Positions 24,593 through 31,842 of a stretch of 49,402 nt of DNA are shown here, piece after piece. The translations under genes were made by a program, and so were the position numbers. Source of the DNA: Nocardioides sp. (GTDB taxonomy: Bacteria; Actinomycetota; Actinomycetes; Propionibacteriales; Nocardioidaceae); the NCBI GenBank assembly GCA_025924815.1, contig JAICHQ010000014.1:1-49402 (forward strand), in the 5' to 3' direction. A model generated the notes under the pieces. It was not told where the DNA came from. It did not search any database and saw nothing but the letters and a program-made list of their open reading frames with translations. The first letter of the stretch is position 1. Each line of letters starts with the position of its first letter.

Positions 24593-25975
24593 TCAGGCGG
24601 GCTCGCCGAGGATCTGATCGGTGAGGTAGGAGAAGTTCGCGATGAACCCGTCGACGTCGGCCTCCGTGTGCTGCACCGACATCAGCCACTGCTCGACCTT
24701 GCCCCACGGTGGCAGGAAGGCGCCGCGGTTGTGCTGCACCAGCCAGTGGGCGTGGCCGTAGCGGCCGTCCAGGGAGCGGAAGTCGCGGAAGTTGCGGATG
24801 CGGTCGGGCATGAAGGAGACGCAGCCCTTGGCGCCGGCCGTCACGATCAGCCAGGGGGCCGCGTGCCGGTCGATGACGGCCTGGAGGCCCTCACGCATCC
24901 GGTCGCGCAGCCGGTCGAGGTGGGCATAGGCCTCGTCGGTGAGCACCTCGGTGAGCATGGCCCGCGCGGCCGCCATCGCCAACGGGTTGCCGTTGAACGT
25001 GCCGACCTGCTGGTAGTCGCCGCTGACGACCATCTCCATCACCTTGTTTCCGCCGATGGCCGAGGCCGACAGACCGCCGCCCATCGCCTTGGCCACGCAG
25101 ACCAGGTCGGACGTCGCGCCGAGCCGGCCGGACGCACCGCCCGGGCCGACGGTGAAGCCGGTCTTCACCTCGTCGAACGTGAGCAGGGCGCCGTGCGCGT
25201 GGAGGAGGTCCCCGAGCGCCTGGAGGTAGCCGTCGTCGGGATAGATGATCCCGGCGTTCATCATGATCGGCTCCAGGATCATGCCGGCGATCTCTCCGGG
25301 GAAGCGAGCCAGCGCCGCCTCGACGGCCGGCAGGTTGTTGGCGGGCACGATCACGGTGCCGTCGACGGTCGCCTTGAGCAGACCGGTGTTCTCCGGGATG
25401 CCGACCGGTGCGTCGGCCGGGCCCAGGTCGTCGACGCTCTCGGGCTGCACCGAGACCATCACCGAGTCGTGGTGGCCGTGGTAGCCACCCTCGAGCTTCA
25501 GGATCCGCTCGCGGCCGGTGAACGCGCGCATGAGGTGGACCGCGTCCATCGTCGACTCGGTGCCGGAGTTGCCGAAGCGCCACAGGGGCTGGTGATACCG
25601 CTCGGCGAGGTTGTTCGCGACGACGATGGAGTCCTCGGTCGGCTGCGCGAAGTGGGTGCCCTTGGCGACCCGGTCGCGGACAGCCGCGACAATGGCCGGG
25701 TGGTTGTGCCCGGCGAGCGAGACGCCGTACCCGCCGTGGAAGTCGGAGTACTCGTTGCCGTCGACGTCGTACAGCTTCGAGCCGTTGCCGTGGCTGAGCC
25801 AGACCGCGTGCGGTTCCGCGAGCTGCCAGCTGGAGGTGGCGCCGCCCGCGAGCGCGGTCGCACGCTGCGACATCTCCTGGCTGCGCTGCTGTCGCCGGAG
25901 GAAGGTTTCGGTCTCGTCCTCGACGAGTGAGTCGAGGCGGATGGACAGTTCGGGTGCGATCTCGGTCGCGGTCAT
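24593..25975 (-). CDS. class III aminotransferase (glutamate-1-semialdehyde aminomutase-like)
   Basis: The 460-residue PLP enzyme has the class III signature LLTFDEVKTGF (D268 near the PLP nitrogen) and the Schiff-base lysine K296 in VCVAKAMGGGLSASAIGG, plus GTFNGNPLAMAAARAML. It resembles GSA aminomutase but is longer and not near heme genes, so it probably transfers an amino group from an omega- or beta-amino compound. The ATG at 25975 faces operator 3, which overlaps a leftward promoter (TTGACG, 19 nt, TAGACT). This supports a role in the same catabolic regulon. Confidence 0.88.
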   Translation of the reverse strand: MTATEIAPELSIRLDSLVEDETETFLRRQQRSQEMSQRATALAGGATSSWQLAEPHAVWLSHGNGSKLYDVDGNEYSDFHGGYGVSLAGHNHPAIVAAVRDRVAKGTHFAQPTEDSIVVANNLAERYHQPLWRFGNSGTESTMDAVHLMRAFTGRERILKLEGGYHGHHDSVMVSVQPESVDDLGPADAPVGIPENTGLLKATVDGTVIVPANNLPAVEAALARFPGEIAGMILEPIMMNAGIIYPDDGYLQALGDLLHAHGALLTFDEVKTGFTVGPGGASGRLGATSDLVCVAKAMGGGLSASAIGGNKVMEMVVSGDYQQVGTFNGNPLAMAAARAMLTEVLTDEAYAHLDRLRDRMREGLQAVIDRHAAPWLIVTAGAKGCVSFMPDRIRNFRDFRSLDGRYGHAHWLVQHNRGAFLPPWGKVEQWLMSVQHTEADVDGFIANFSYLTDQILGEPA

Positions 25976-26006
25976 GCGGGGGCTCCTGCCCGTGGCTCAA
26001 ACGATT

Positions 26007-26022
26007 GACTGATCGTTCAGTC
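26007..26022. promoter_or_regulatory. operator site 3, perfect GACTGA-N4-TCAGTC palindrome
   Basis: GACTGATCGTTCAGTC lies between the aminotransferase (minus, ATG 31 nt away) and the solute-binding protein gene (plus, 121 nt away). A minus-strand TTGACG at 26042-26047 and a TAGACT touching the palindrome form the best promoter in the cluster. A repressor here would block both divergent units. Confidence 0.82.
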
Positions 26023-26143
26023 TATGCGACGGTTTCAGTGCGGCGTCAAGACACGGCCGGCGAGTGGAGGGGTGGCTCGATGGCGCAAGATCCGTACGGT
26101 GGGTGCAGAGGGTCGGCGGCACGGTCGACCGTGGGAGGTTGAC

Positions 26144-27415
26144 ATGAGCTTCGACCCGAACGACCCGGAACTGCGGCGGCGGCGGCCACGGCCGCAGTTG
26201 GCACGACGTGACCTCCTGCGAGGAGGAGTCTGGCTCACCGTGGGGTTGGGGACCGCGCCCTTGCTCGCGGCGTGTGGGAACGGATCCTCCGTGGCGGCGG
26301 ACAACGGCGGCTCCCCCTACCCGCTCGCGCGACCCGACCAGCCGGTGAGGCTGGCCATCAAGGACACCAATCCTCCGATCGGCGACGGTCTGGATCCGGA
26401 GGAGGGTGGCACCTTCAACATCCTCAACTACGCCCAGTACATGGCGCCGGCTGTGATGAAGAACTTCGGCAAGAAGCACAACGTCTCGGTCGTGGTGACG
26501 CCGTACAACAACTACGACGAGATGCTCGCGAAGATCCGTCAACCGGGCGAGTCCTTCGACCTCGTCTTCCCCGGCCCGAGCGTGCTCAGCAAGATGGTCT
26601 ACGCCGACCTGATCCAGCCGCTCAACCACACGTACGTACCCAACCTGGCCAACATCTGGCCCGAGTACCAGAACCCCTGGTACGACCAGGGTGCGCGCTA
26701 CACCGTGCCGTACACCATCTACGGCACCGGGGTGATGTATCGCACCGATCGCGTCTCGAGCGTTCCCGAGGTCGGGTACGACCTCCTCTGGGACAAGCAG
26801 TACGCCGGCAAGATCTACCTGCTGGACGATCGGCAGGAAGCCATCGGGATGTCGCTGCTGCGCAACAAGATCACCAGCGACATCAACACCTCGAACGCCG
26901 ACGACGTCAAGAAGGCGACCGACAGCCTGATCGAGCTGATCGGCCTGGTCAACGTCAAGACCGACATCAACGGCTACTCCGAGGTCCCCGAAGGGACGGC
27001 GACGGTGCACCAGTGCTGGTCGGGCGACGTGATCGCCGGCCAGTACTACCTGCCGAAGGGAGTGACCCCCGACGTGCTGGGCTACTGGCGCCCGGCCGCA
27101 TCGGACTACGTGGTCGGCAGCGACAACATCGCCATTCCGAAGTCCGCGAAGAAGCCGGTCCTCGCGCATCTGCTGATCAACGACCTCCTCGACAACAAGA
27201 TCGGTCTGCAGAACTTCGGTTGGAACGGGTACCAGCCACCGCTGACGAAGCTGTCCGCGAAGTATCTGACCGATCAGGGCTACATCCCCAAGAACCTCGC
27301 GAACGCCGTCGTGGTGCGGGGTGACTTCGAACAGGGGCACACCTTCTACGAGGTCAGCCCGAGCACCGAGGCGCTCTGGCAGTCCAACTGGGCAAGGTTC
27401 AAGGCCGGTGCCTGA
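26144..27415 (+). CDS. potD: PotD-like ABC solute-binding lipoprotein, probably Tat-exported
   Basis: The 423-residue extracytoplasmic protein starts with twin arginines R21-R22 (ARRDLLRGG), a hydrophobic stretch and a lipobox LAAC with C44, so it is likely a Tat-exported lipoprotein. The mature part resembles spermidine/putrescine-binding PotD/PotF proteins (FNILNYAQYMAP, YTIYGTGVMYRTD). The true ligand may be a quaternary amine or other polyamine-like compound. The ATG at 26144 has GGGAGG 5 nt upstream; the open frame upstream of this is not used. It is the first gene of a D-B-C operon with an 8-bp overlap to the next gene. Confidence 0.88.
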   Translation: MSFDPNDPELRRRRPRPQLARRDLLRGGVWLTVGLGTAPLLAACGNGSSVAADNGGSPYPLARPDQPVRLAIKDTNPPIGDGLDPEEGGTFNILNYAQYMAPAVMKNFGKKHNVSVVVTPYNNYDEMLAKIRQPGESFDLVFPGPSVLSKMVYADLIQPLNHTYVPNLANIWPEYQNPWYDQGARYTVPYTIYGTGVMYRTDRVSSVPEVGYDLLWDKQYAGKIYLLDDRQEAIGMSLLRNKITSDINTSNADDVKKATDSLIELIGLVNVKTDINGYSEVPEGTATVHQCWSGDVIAGQYYLPKGVTPDVLGYWRPAASDYVVGSDNIAIPKSAKKPVLAHLLINDLLDNKIGLQNFGWNGYQPPLTKLSAKYLTDQGYIPKNLANAVVVRGDFEQGHTFYEVSPSTEALWQSNWARFKAGA

Positions 27416-28322
27416 CGAGGCGTCCGGTCAGGACCGCACCACGCGGCGCCTGTGGCCGGCGCTGGCACTGCCGGGCACGTTCTGGCTGATCGCCCTGTTC
27501 GTAGTGCCCTTCTATGCGGTGATGGCGGTCGCCTTCAGCGGGCGGATCAACATCTTCAACGAGCCGATCCCCGCGTGGAACCCGCTCAACTGGGAGTTCA
27601 CGACCTTCACCACGGCGGTCACGGACTCGTTCACGCCGTCGGGCGTGTACCACGAGGTGTGGGTCCGCACCGCGATCTACTTGTTCTGGGCCCTGGTCAT
27701 CTGCGTGGCGATCGGCTACCCGGTCGCCTACTACGCGGCGCGGATGGCCGGGAAGCAACGTGGGCTCGTCCTCGCCCTGATCCTCGCACCCTGGTGGATC
27801 AACTACATCACCCGGATGCTGGCCTGGGTGAACCTGCTGCAGGACGACGGCTACGTCAACAAGGCCCTGGGCCTGTTCGGCATACCGGCCCATTCATGGC
27901 TGTCCGGGAGCTCGTTCACCGTGGTGTGGGCGCTGGCGTACGGATATGTGCCGTTCTTCATCATCCCGCTGTTCGCGTCCCTGGACCGTATCGACGGGCG
28001 ACTGCTCGAGGCGTCGCGGGACCTCGGTGTCGGCTCGGTGCGCACCTTCCTTCAGGTGACCCTTCCGCTGTCGCGGATGGGGCTGATCACGGCGCTGGTG
28101 ATCACGGCCCTGCCGATGGCGGGCGACTACTACACGAACACCATCGTGTCGGGGTCGCCCAACACCAACATGGTGGGCAACCAGATCGAGCTGTTCCTTC
28201 TCGAGGGACCACAGAAGAACATCGGCGCCAGCCTGGTGCTGGTCTTGTCGTTGGTGCTCATGTTCTTCATGTTCTACTACCTGATCCTCACCCAGCGGGC
28301 CAGCAGGGAGGCGACCCGATGA
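27408..28322 (+). CDS. potB: polyamine-type ABC importer permease (PotB-like)
   Basis: The 304-residue inner-membrane protein has about six hydrophobic segments (first at LWPALALPGTFWLIALFVVPF) and the permease EAA loop LEASRDLGVGSVRTFLQVTLPLS, which contacts the ATPase. The GTG at 27408 overlaps the solute-binding protein gene by 8 bp, and the stop overlaps the next start (ATGA). Together with the second permease it forms the membrane channel. Confidence 0.88.
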   Translation: MPDEASGQDRTTRRLWPALALPGTFWLIALFVVPFYAVMAVAFSGRINIFNEPIPAWNPLNWEFTTFTTAVTDSFTPSGVYHEVWVRTAIYLFWALVICVAIGYPVAYYAARMAGKQRGLVLALILAPWWINYITRMLAWVNLLQDDGYVNKALGLFGIPAHSWLSGSSFTVVWALAYGYVPFFIIPLFASLDRIDGRLLEASRDLGVGSVRTFLQVTLPLSRMGLITALVITALPMAGDYYTNTIVSGSPNTNMVGNQIELFLLEGPQKNIGASLVLVLSLVLMFFMFYYLILTQRASREATR

Positions 28323-29233
28323 CCGTGACCGAGCGTGCGTCCGTCGGCAAGACAGCCGTCCCGACCCGCAGGCGCGTGTTGCCGTGGCGCAATCCCTGGC
28401 GTCGGCCGTACATGCTCGCGACCATCACCTGGATCTACATCCTCTGGTCCCTGGTGCCGGTTCTGGTCGCCGTCCAGTTCTCGTTCAACGACGGTCGCTC
28501 GCGCAGCACCTGGCAGGGCTTCTCCCATCAGTGGTACTGCTGCAGTGAGGGCTCGGTGTTCGAGGACCCGAGCATGTTCGCCTCGCTGCGCAACAGCCTG
28601 ATCCTCGGGATCGCAACGGTGATCGTGGCGACGCCACTCGGCGTCGCGCTCGCGATGGGACTGACCCGGTGGCGATCGCGTGCCAGCACGGTCGCGAACG
28701 GCATCGCTCTGGTCCCACTGGTGACACCCGAGATCGTCGTCGGCTCGGCGCTCTACCTCGTCGTGGTCAACCTCTACCAGTTCGTCCCACTCGGCCGTCC
28801 GGCGATGCTGCTGGGGCACGTGACGTTCACCGTCTCCTACGTCCTGGTCATCGTGCGCTCGCGACTCCTGAGTATCGGCGGCGAGTACGAGGAAGCCGCC
28901 AGAGATCTGGGGGCGAACTCGCTGCAGGCCATCCGCACGATCCTGTTGCCGCTGCTGATGCCCGCCGTCTTCGCATCGGCGATGATCGTGTTCGCGACCT
29001 CGCTCGACGACTTCGTTGTCAGCCAGTTCCTCTTCGGCAGTGCCGAGAACGCGACGGTCCCCATCCTCCTCTACAACGCGGTGCGCGCTTCCCCGACCCC
29101 CGCGCTCAACGCGCTGGCGAGCATCCTCCTCGCGGGCACGTTCCTCGCTCTGGTGCTGGCGTATCTCGGGCTTCGCGTGCGGCGACGTGGGGGCGACGAG
29201 TCGGCGCTCGAGACGCTCGCCGACTGGGGCTGA
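28319..29233 (+). CDS. potC: polyamine-type ABC importer permease (PotC-like)
   Basis: The 304-residue protein has about six membrane segments and the EAA loop YEEAARDLGANSLQAIRTILLPLLMP. The FATSLDDFVVSQFL motif is typical of PotC-type permeases. The ATG at 28319 overlaps the preceding stop by 4 bp. It ends 10 bp before the convergent ATPase gene. Confidence 0.88.
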   Translation: MTVTERASVGKTAVPTRRRVLPWRNPWRRPYMLATITWIYILWSLVPVLVAVQFSFNDGRSRSTWQGFSHQWYCCSEGSVFEDPSMFASLRNSLILGIATVIVATPLGVALAMGLTRWRSRASTVANGIALVPLVTPEIVVGSALYLVVVNLYQFVPLGRPAMLLGHVTFTVSYVLVIVRSRLLSIGGEYEEAARDLGANSLQAIRTILLPLLMPAVFASAMIVFATSLDDFVVSQFLFGSAENATVPILLYNAVRASPTPALNALASILLAGTFLALVLAYLGLRVRRRGGDESALETLADWG

Positions 29234-29243
29234 CAGCGGTCGG

Positions 29244-30383
29244 TCAGGCGGTCTCGGCGTACGCGACGTGATGTTCGGGCGATGCGGCCAGAACGCGCAG
29301 CGCATCCGATGGCAGGCACACGGTGACCGGCTGGCCGATCGTGAAGGAGCAACTGCCGGCGGCGTTGGTGATGAGGGACTGGACGAGCCCGCCCTGGGGC
29401 AGGCGGACCATCACCTGCGTCGTCGAGCCGAGGAAGACGGTCCGATCGATCATGCCCGGCAGCCGGTTGGCGCCGGTGAGCCCGGCCTCGACCAGCTCGA
29501 CGCACTCCGGCCTGATGACCGCGCGCCCCGGTCCTGCCTCGTGGCCGGAGGGCGCTTGTGCCTCGAGGACGAACTCACCGAAGCGAACGCTGCGGGTGAG
29601 ACCACCGCCGGGCTCGCACTCGACGTCCAGGAGGTTGGCGACGCCCAGGAAGTCCGCGACGAACTCGGTGTGCGGCTCTCGGTACACCTCCTCCGGCGTG
29701 CCGAGCTGCATGATCCGGCCGCCGTCCATCACGACCAGCCGGTTCGACATCTCGAGTGCTTCCTCCTGGTCATGGGTCACGAAGACGAACGTGATGCCGA
29801 TCTCGCGCTGGAGGCCGGTCAGCTCGGCCCGGAGTGAGTGCCGGAGCTTGGCGTCGAGCGCACCGAGCGGCTCGTCGAGGAGCAGCACGGCCGGCTCGAG
29901 GACCAGCGCCCTGGCCAGTGCGACGCGTTGCTGCTGCCCGCCCGACAGCTGATGCGGACGGCGCTTGCCGTACCCGCCGAGCTGGACGAGGTCGAGCGCC
30001 TTGGCGACGCGGGAGGCGCGGGTGGACTTGTCCAGATCCTTGCGCCACCTCAGTCCGTAGGCCACGTTGCGCTCGACGTCGAGGTGTGGGAACAGCGCGT
30101 AGCTCTGGAAGACCGTGTTGACCGGCCGCTTGTGGGCGGGGGTCTGTGCCACGTCGACGCCGTCGAGGAGGATCTTCCCGTCGGTCGGCTGTTCGAAGCC
30201 GGCCAGCATGCGCAATGTGGTGGTCTTGCCGCAGCCCGACGGTCCGAGGAGCGTGAAGAACTCGCCCGGCTTGATGTCGAGATCGATCCCGTCCACGGCG
30301 GTGACCCCCTCGAACTCCTTGCGGAGCCCGACGATCGAGATGGACCCGCCGGTGTGGTGACTTGTCGGTTCGTCTCGAGCCAT
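29244..30383 (-). CDS. potA: polyamine-type ABC importer ATPase (PotA-like)
   Basis: The 379-residue ATPase has Walker A GPSGCGKTT, Q-loop FQSYALFPH, signature LSGGQQQRVALARAL, Walker B VLLLDEPLGALD, H-loop THDQEEAL and a C-terminal TOBE region. It powers the importer encoded by the three preceding genes. Unusually it is on the opposite strand and convergent with them, so it needs its own promoter; operator 4 lies 43 nt upstream of its ATG. That arrangement ties it to the same regulator. Confidence 0.92.
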   Translation of the reverse strand: MARDEPTSHHTGGSISIVGLRKEFEGVTAVDGIDLDIKPGEFFTLLGPSGCGKTTTLRMLAGFEQPTDGKILLDGVDVAQTPAHKRPVNTVFQSYALFPHLDVERNVAYGLRWRKDLDKSTRASRVAKALDLVQLGGYGKRRPHQLSGGQQQRVALARALVLEPAVLLLDEPLGALDAKLRHSLRAELTGLQREIGITFVFVTHDQEEALEMSNRLVVMDGGRIMQLGTPEEVYREPHTEFVADFLGVANLLDVECEPGGGLTRSVRFGEFVLEAQAPSGHEAGPGRAVIRPECVELVEAGLTGANRLPGMIDRTVFLGSTTQVMVRLPQGGLVQSLITNAAGSCSFTIGQPVTVCLPSDALRVLAASPEHHVAYAETA

Positions 30384-30425
30384 GCGCCGAAGTGTAGACA
30401 GACGGGACGGCGTACGGAACCAGAT

Positions 30426-30441
30426 GACTGACTATTCAGTT
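30426..30441. promoter_or_regulatory. operator site 4, one mismatch to the palindrome
   Basis: GACTGACTATTCAGTT differs from the consensus GACTGA-N4-TCAGTC only in the last base. It lies between the ATPase gene (minus) and the Rieske oxygenase gene (plus) in a 189-nt divergent gap. Confidence 0.72.
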
Positions 30442-30507
30442 AATCGCTGGTCTGGTGTGTCTACGCGCCGTGGAGCACGCCCCCGGAGAGGTGCCCTAGA
30501 CTTGCCT

Positions 30508-30523
30508 GAATCAACGTTCAGTG
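30508..30523. promoter_or_regulatory. operator site 5, degenerate copy near the Rieske gene
   Basis: GAATCAACGTTCAGTG keeps the right half TCAGT and the N4 ending GT, but only three of six left-half bases (9 of 12 arm positions in all). It is 49 nt upstream of the Rieske ATG and could be a weaker second site for that promoter. On its own it would not be called. Confidence 0.4.
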
Positions 30524-30572
30524 ACCGGACGCCTCCCTGCGCCCGGCCACGACGACCGCCGGAGGAGGCGAA

Positions 30573-31724
30573 ATGACGACGATCCCACCCGCACCGCTCG
30601 ATGCCGAGCAGCTCGAACTGGCCCTGGCACCGTTCGGCGAGAGCCGGCTGCTGCCCCGCGATGCCTACGTGTCCGAGGAAGTCCTGGAGTGGGAGCGTCG
30701 ATATCTCTTCGACGACTGGATGTGCGTGGGCCGCTCCTCCGACGTACCCGTCACCGGGTTGCGGGCCGAGTCGGTCGGCGGCTACGGCGTACTGCTGGTG
30801 CGGGACAAGGAGGGCGTGCTCCGCGCGTTCGAGAACGTCTGCCGGCACCGCGGACACGAGCTGCTGCCGTGCGGCGGGGCGTCCAGCGCTCCGCGCGCGA
30901 TCGTGTGCCCGTACCACGCCTGGTCCTACCGCCACGACGGCAGCCTGATCGGGGCCCCGAACTTCAAGGACATCGACGAGCACTACGACCGCTCGACCCT
31001 CGGCCTCACCCCGGTGCGGGTGCAGGAGTGGCACGGCTGGATCTTCCTCGACCGCACCGGTACCGCGCAGGACTTCGACGAGCACATCGGCGAGCTTGAG
31101 TCGGTGGTGGCGCGCTACGACGCGGAGTCGCTGGTGACCGCCGAGAGCCACACCTACGACGTGGAGGCCAACTGGAAGGTCATCATCGAGAACTACCAGG
31201 AGTGCTACCACTGCTCGATGATCCACCCGGAGCTGTGCCGGATCTCGCCGCCCAACAGCGGCGACAACGTCCGCGAACGCACCGGCAACTGGGTCGGCGG
31301 CTGGATGGACCTGCGCGACGGCATGGAGACCATGTCGCTCGACGGTCGCAGCGGCGGCCTGAAGATGGCCCGCCTCGACGAGCACGAGCAGTCGCACGTC
31401 ATGTACGCCGCGGTGCTGCCCAACCTGCTGATCTCGCTGCACCCCGACTACGTGATGACGCACCTGCTGGTGCCGCTGTCGCCCGGCCGGACGCGGATCA
31501 CGTGCTCGTGGGCCTTCCCGCAGTCGGTCGTCGAGCAGGAGGGGTTCAGCCCGGCGTACGCCGTGGACTTCTGGGACCTGACCAACCGCCAGGACTGGTC
31601 CGCGTGCGAGTCGGTCCAGCGCGGGATCGTGGCCCCGAGCTACACCGCCGGCCCGCTGGCGCCCGATGAGACGGGCGTCTACGACTTCACCTCCACCATC
31701 GCGAAGGCCTACCAGGGGCGCTGA
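30573..31724 (+). CDS. Rieske non-heme iron oxygenase, quaternary-ammonium type
   Basis: The 383-residue oxygenase has a Rieske [2Fe-2S] centre (C90-x-H92 and C112-x2-H115 in NVCRHRGHELL and CPYHAW) and a mononuclear iron site in ENYQECYHCSMIHPEL (H213, H218). The residue that bridges the two centres is E210 rather than the usual aspartate; glutamate there is characteristic of carnitine, betaine and choline oxygenases. It should demethylate, hydroxylate or cleave a quaternary amine using O2. The ATG at 30573 follows GGAGGAGG. No reductase partner is encoded in the window. Confidence 0.9.
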   Translation: MTTIPPAPLDAEQLELALAPFGESRLLPRDAYVSEEVLEWERRYLFDDWMCVGRSSDVPVTGLRAESVGGYGVLLVRDKEGVLRAFENVCRHRGHELLPCGGASSAPRAIVCPYHAWSYRHDGSLIGAPNFKDIDEHYDRSTLGLTPVRVQEWHGWIFLDRTGTAQDFDEHIGELESVVARYDAESLVTAESHTYDVEANWKVIIENYQECYHCSMIHPELCRISPPNSGDNVRERTGNWVGGWMDLRDGMETMSLDGRSGGLKMARLDEHEQSHVMYAAVLPNLLISLHPDYVMTHLLVPLSPGRTRITCSWAFPQSVVEQEGFSPAYAVDFWDLTNRQDWSACESVQRGIVAPSYTAGPLAPDETGVYDFTSTIAKAYQGR

Positions 31725-31773
31725 CCGCGAACACCCGGGTGCAGATGCAACGGACGCCCGGGTGGAAGGCGCC

Positions 31774-31813
31774 GACGAACGCCGAGTCGTCCTAGGCCGA
31801 CTCGGCGTTCGTC
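31774..31813. terminator. strong bidirectional hairpin terminator
   Basis: A perfect 16-bp inverted repeat, GACGAACGCCGAGTCG (31774-31789) and CGACTCGGCGTTCGTC (31798-31813), encloses an 8-nt loop. It lies between the end of the Rieske gene and the convergent ABC exporter gene, so it can end transcription from both sides and marks the right border of the regulon. Confidence 0.85.
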
Positions 31814-31842
31814 CCTTGCCGGTTCGCGCCGGCTCGCCGGTC

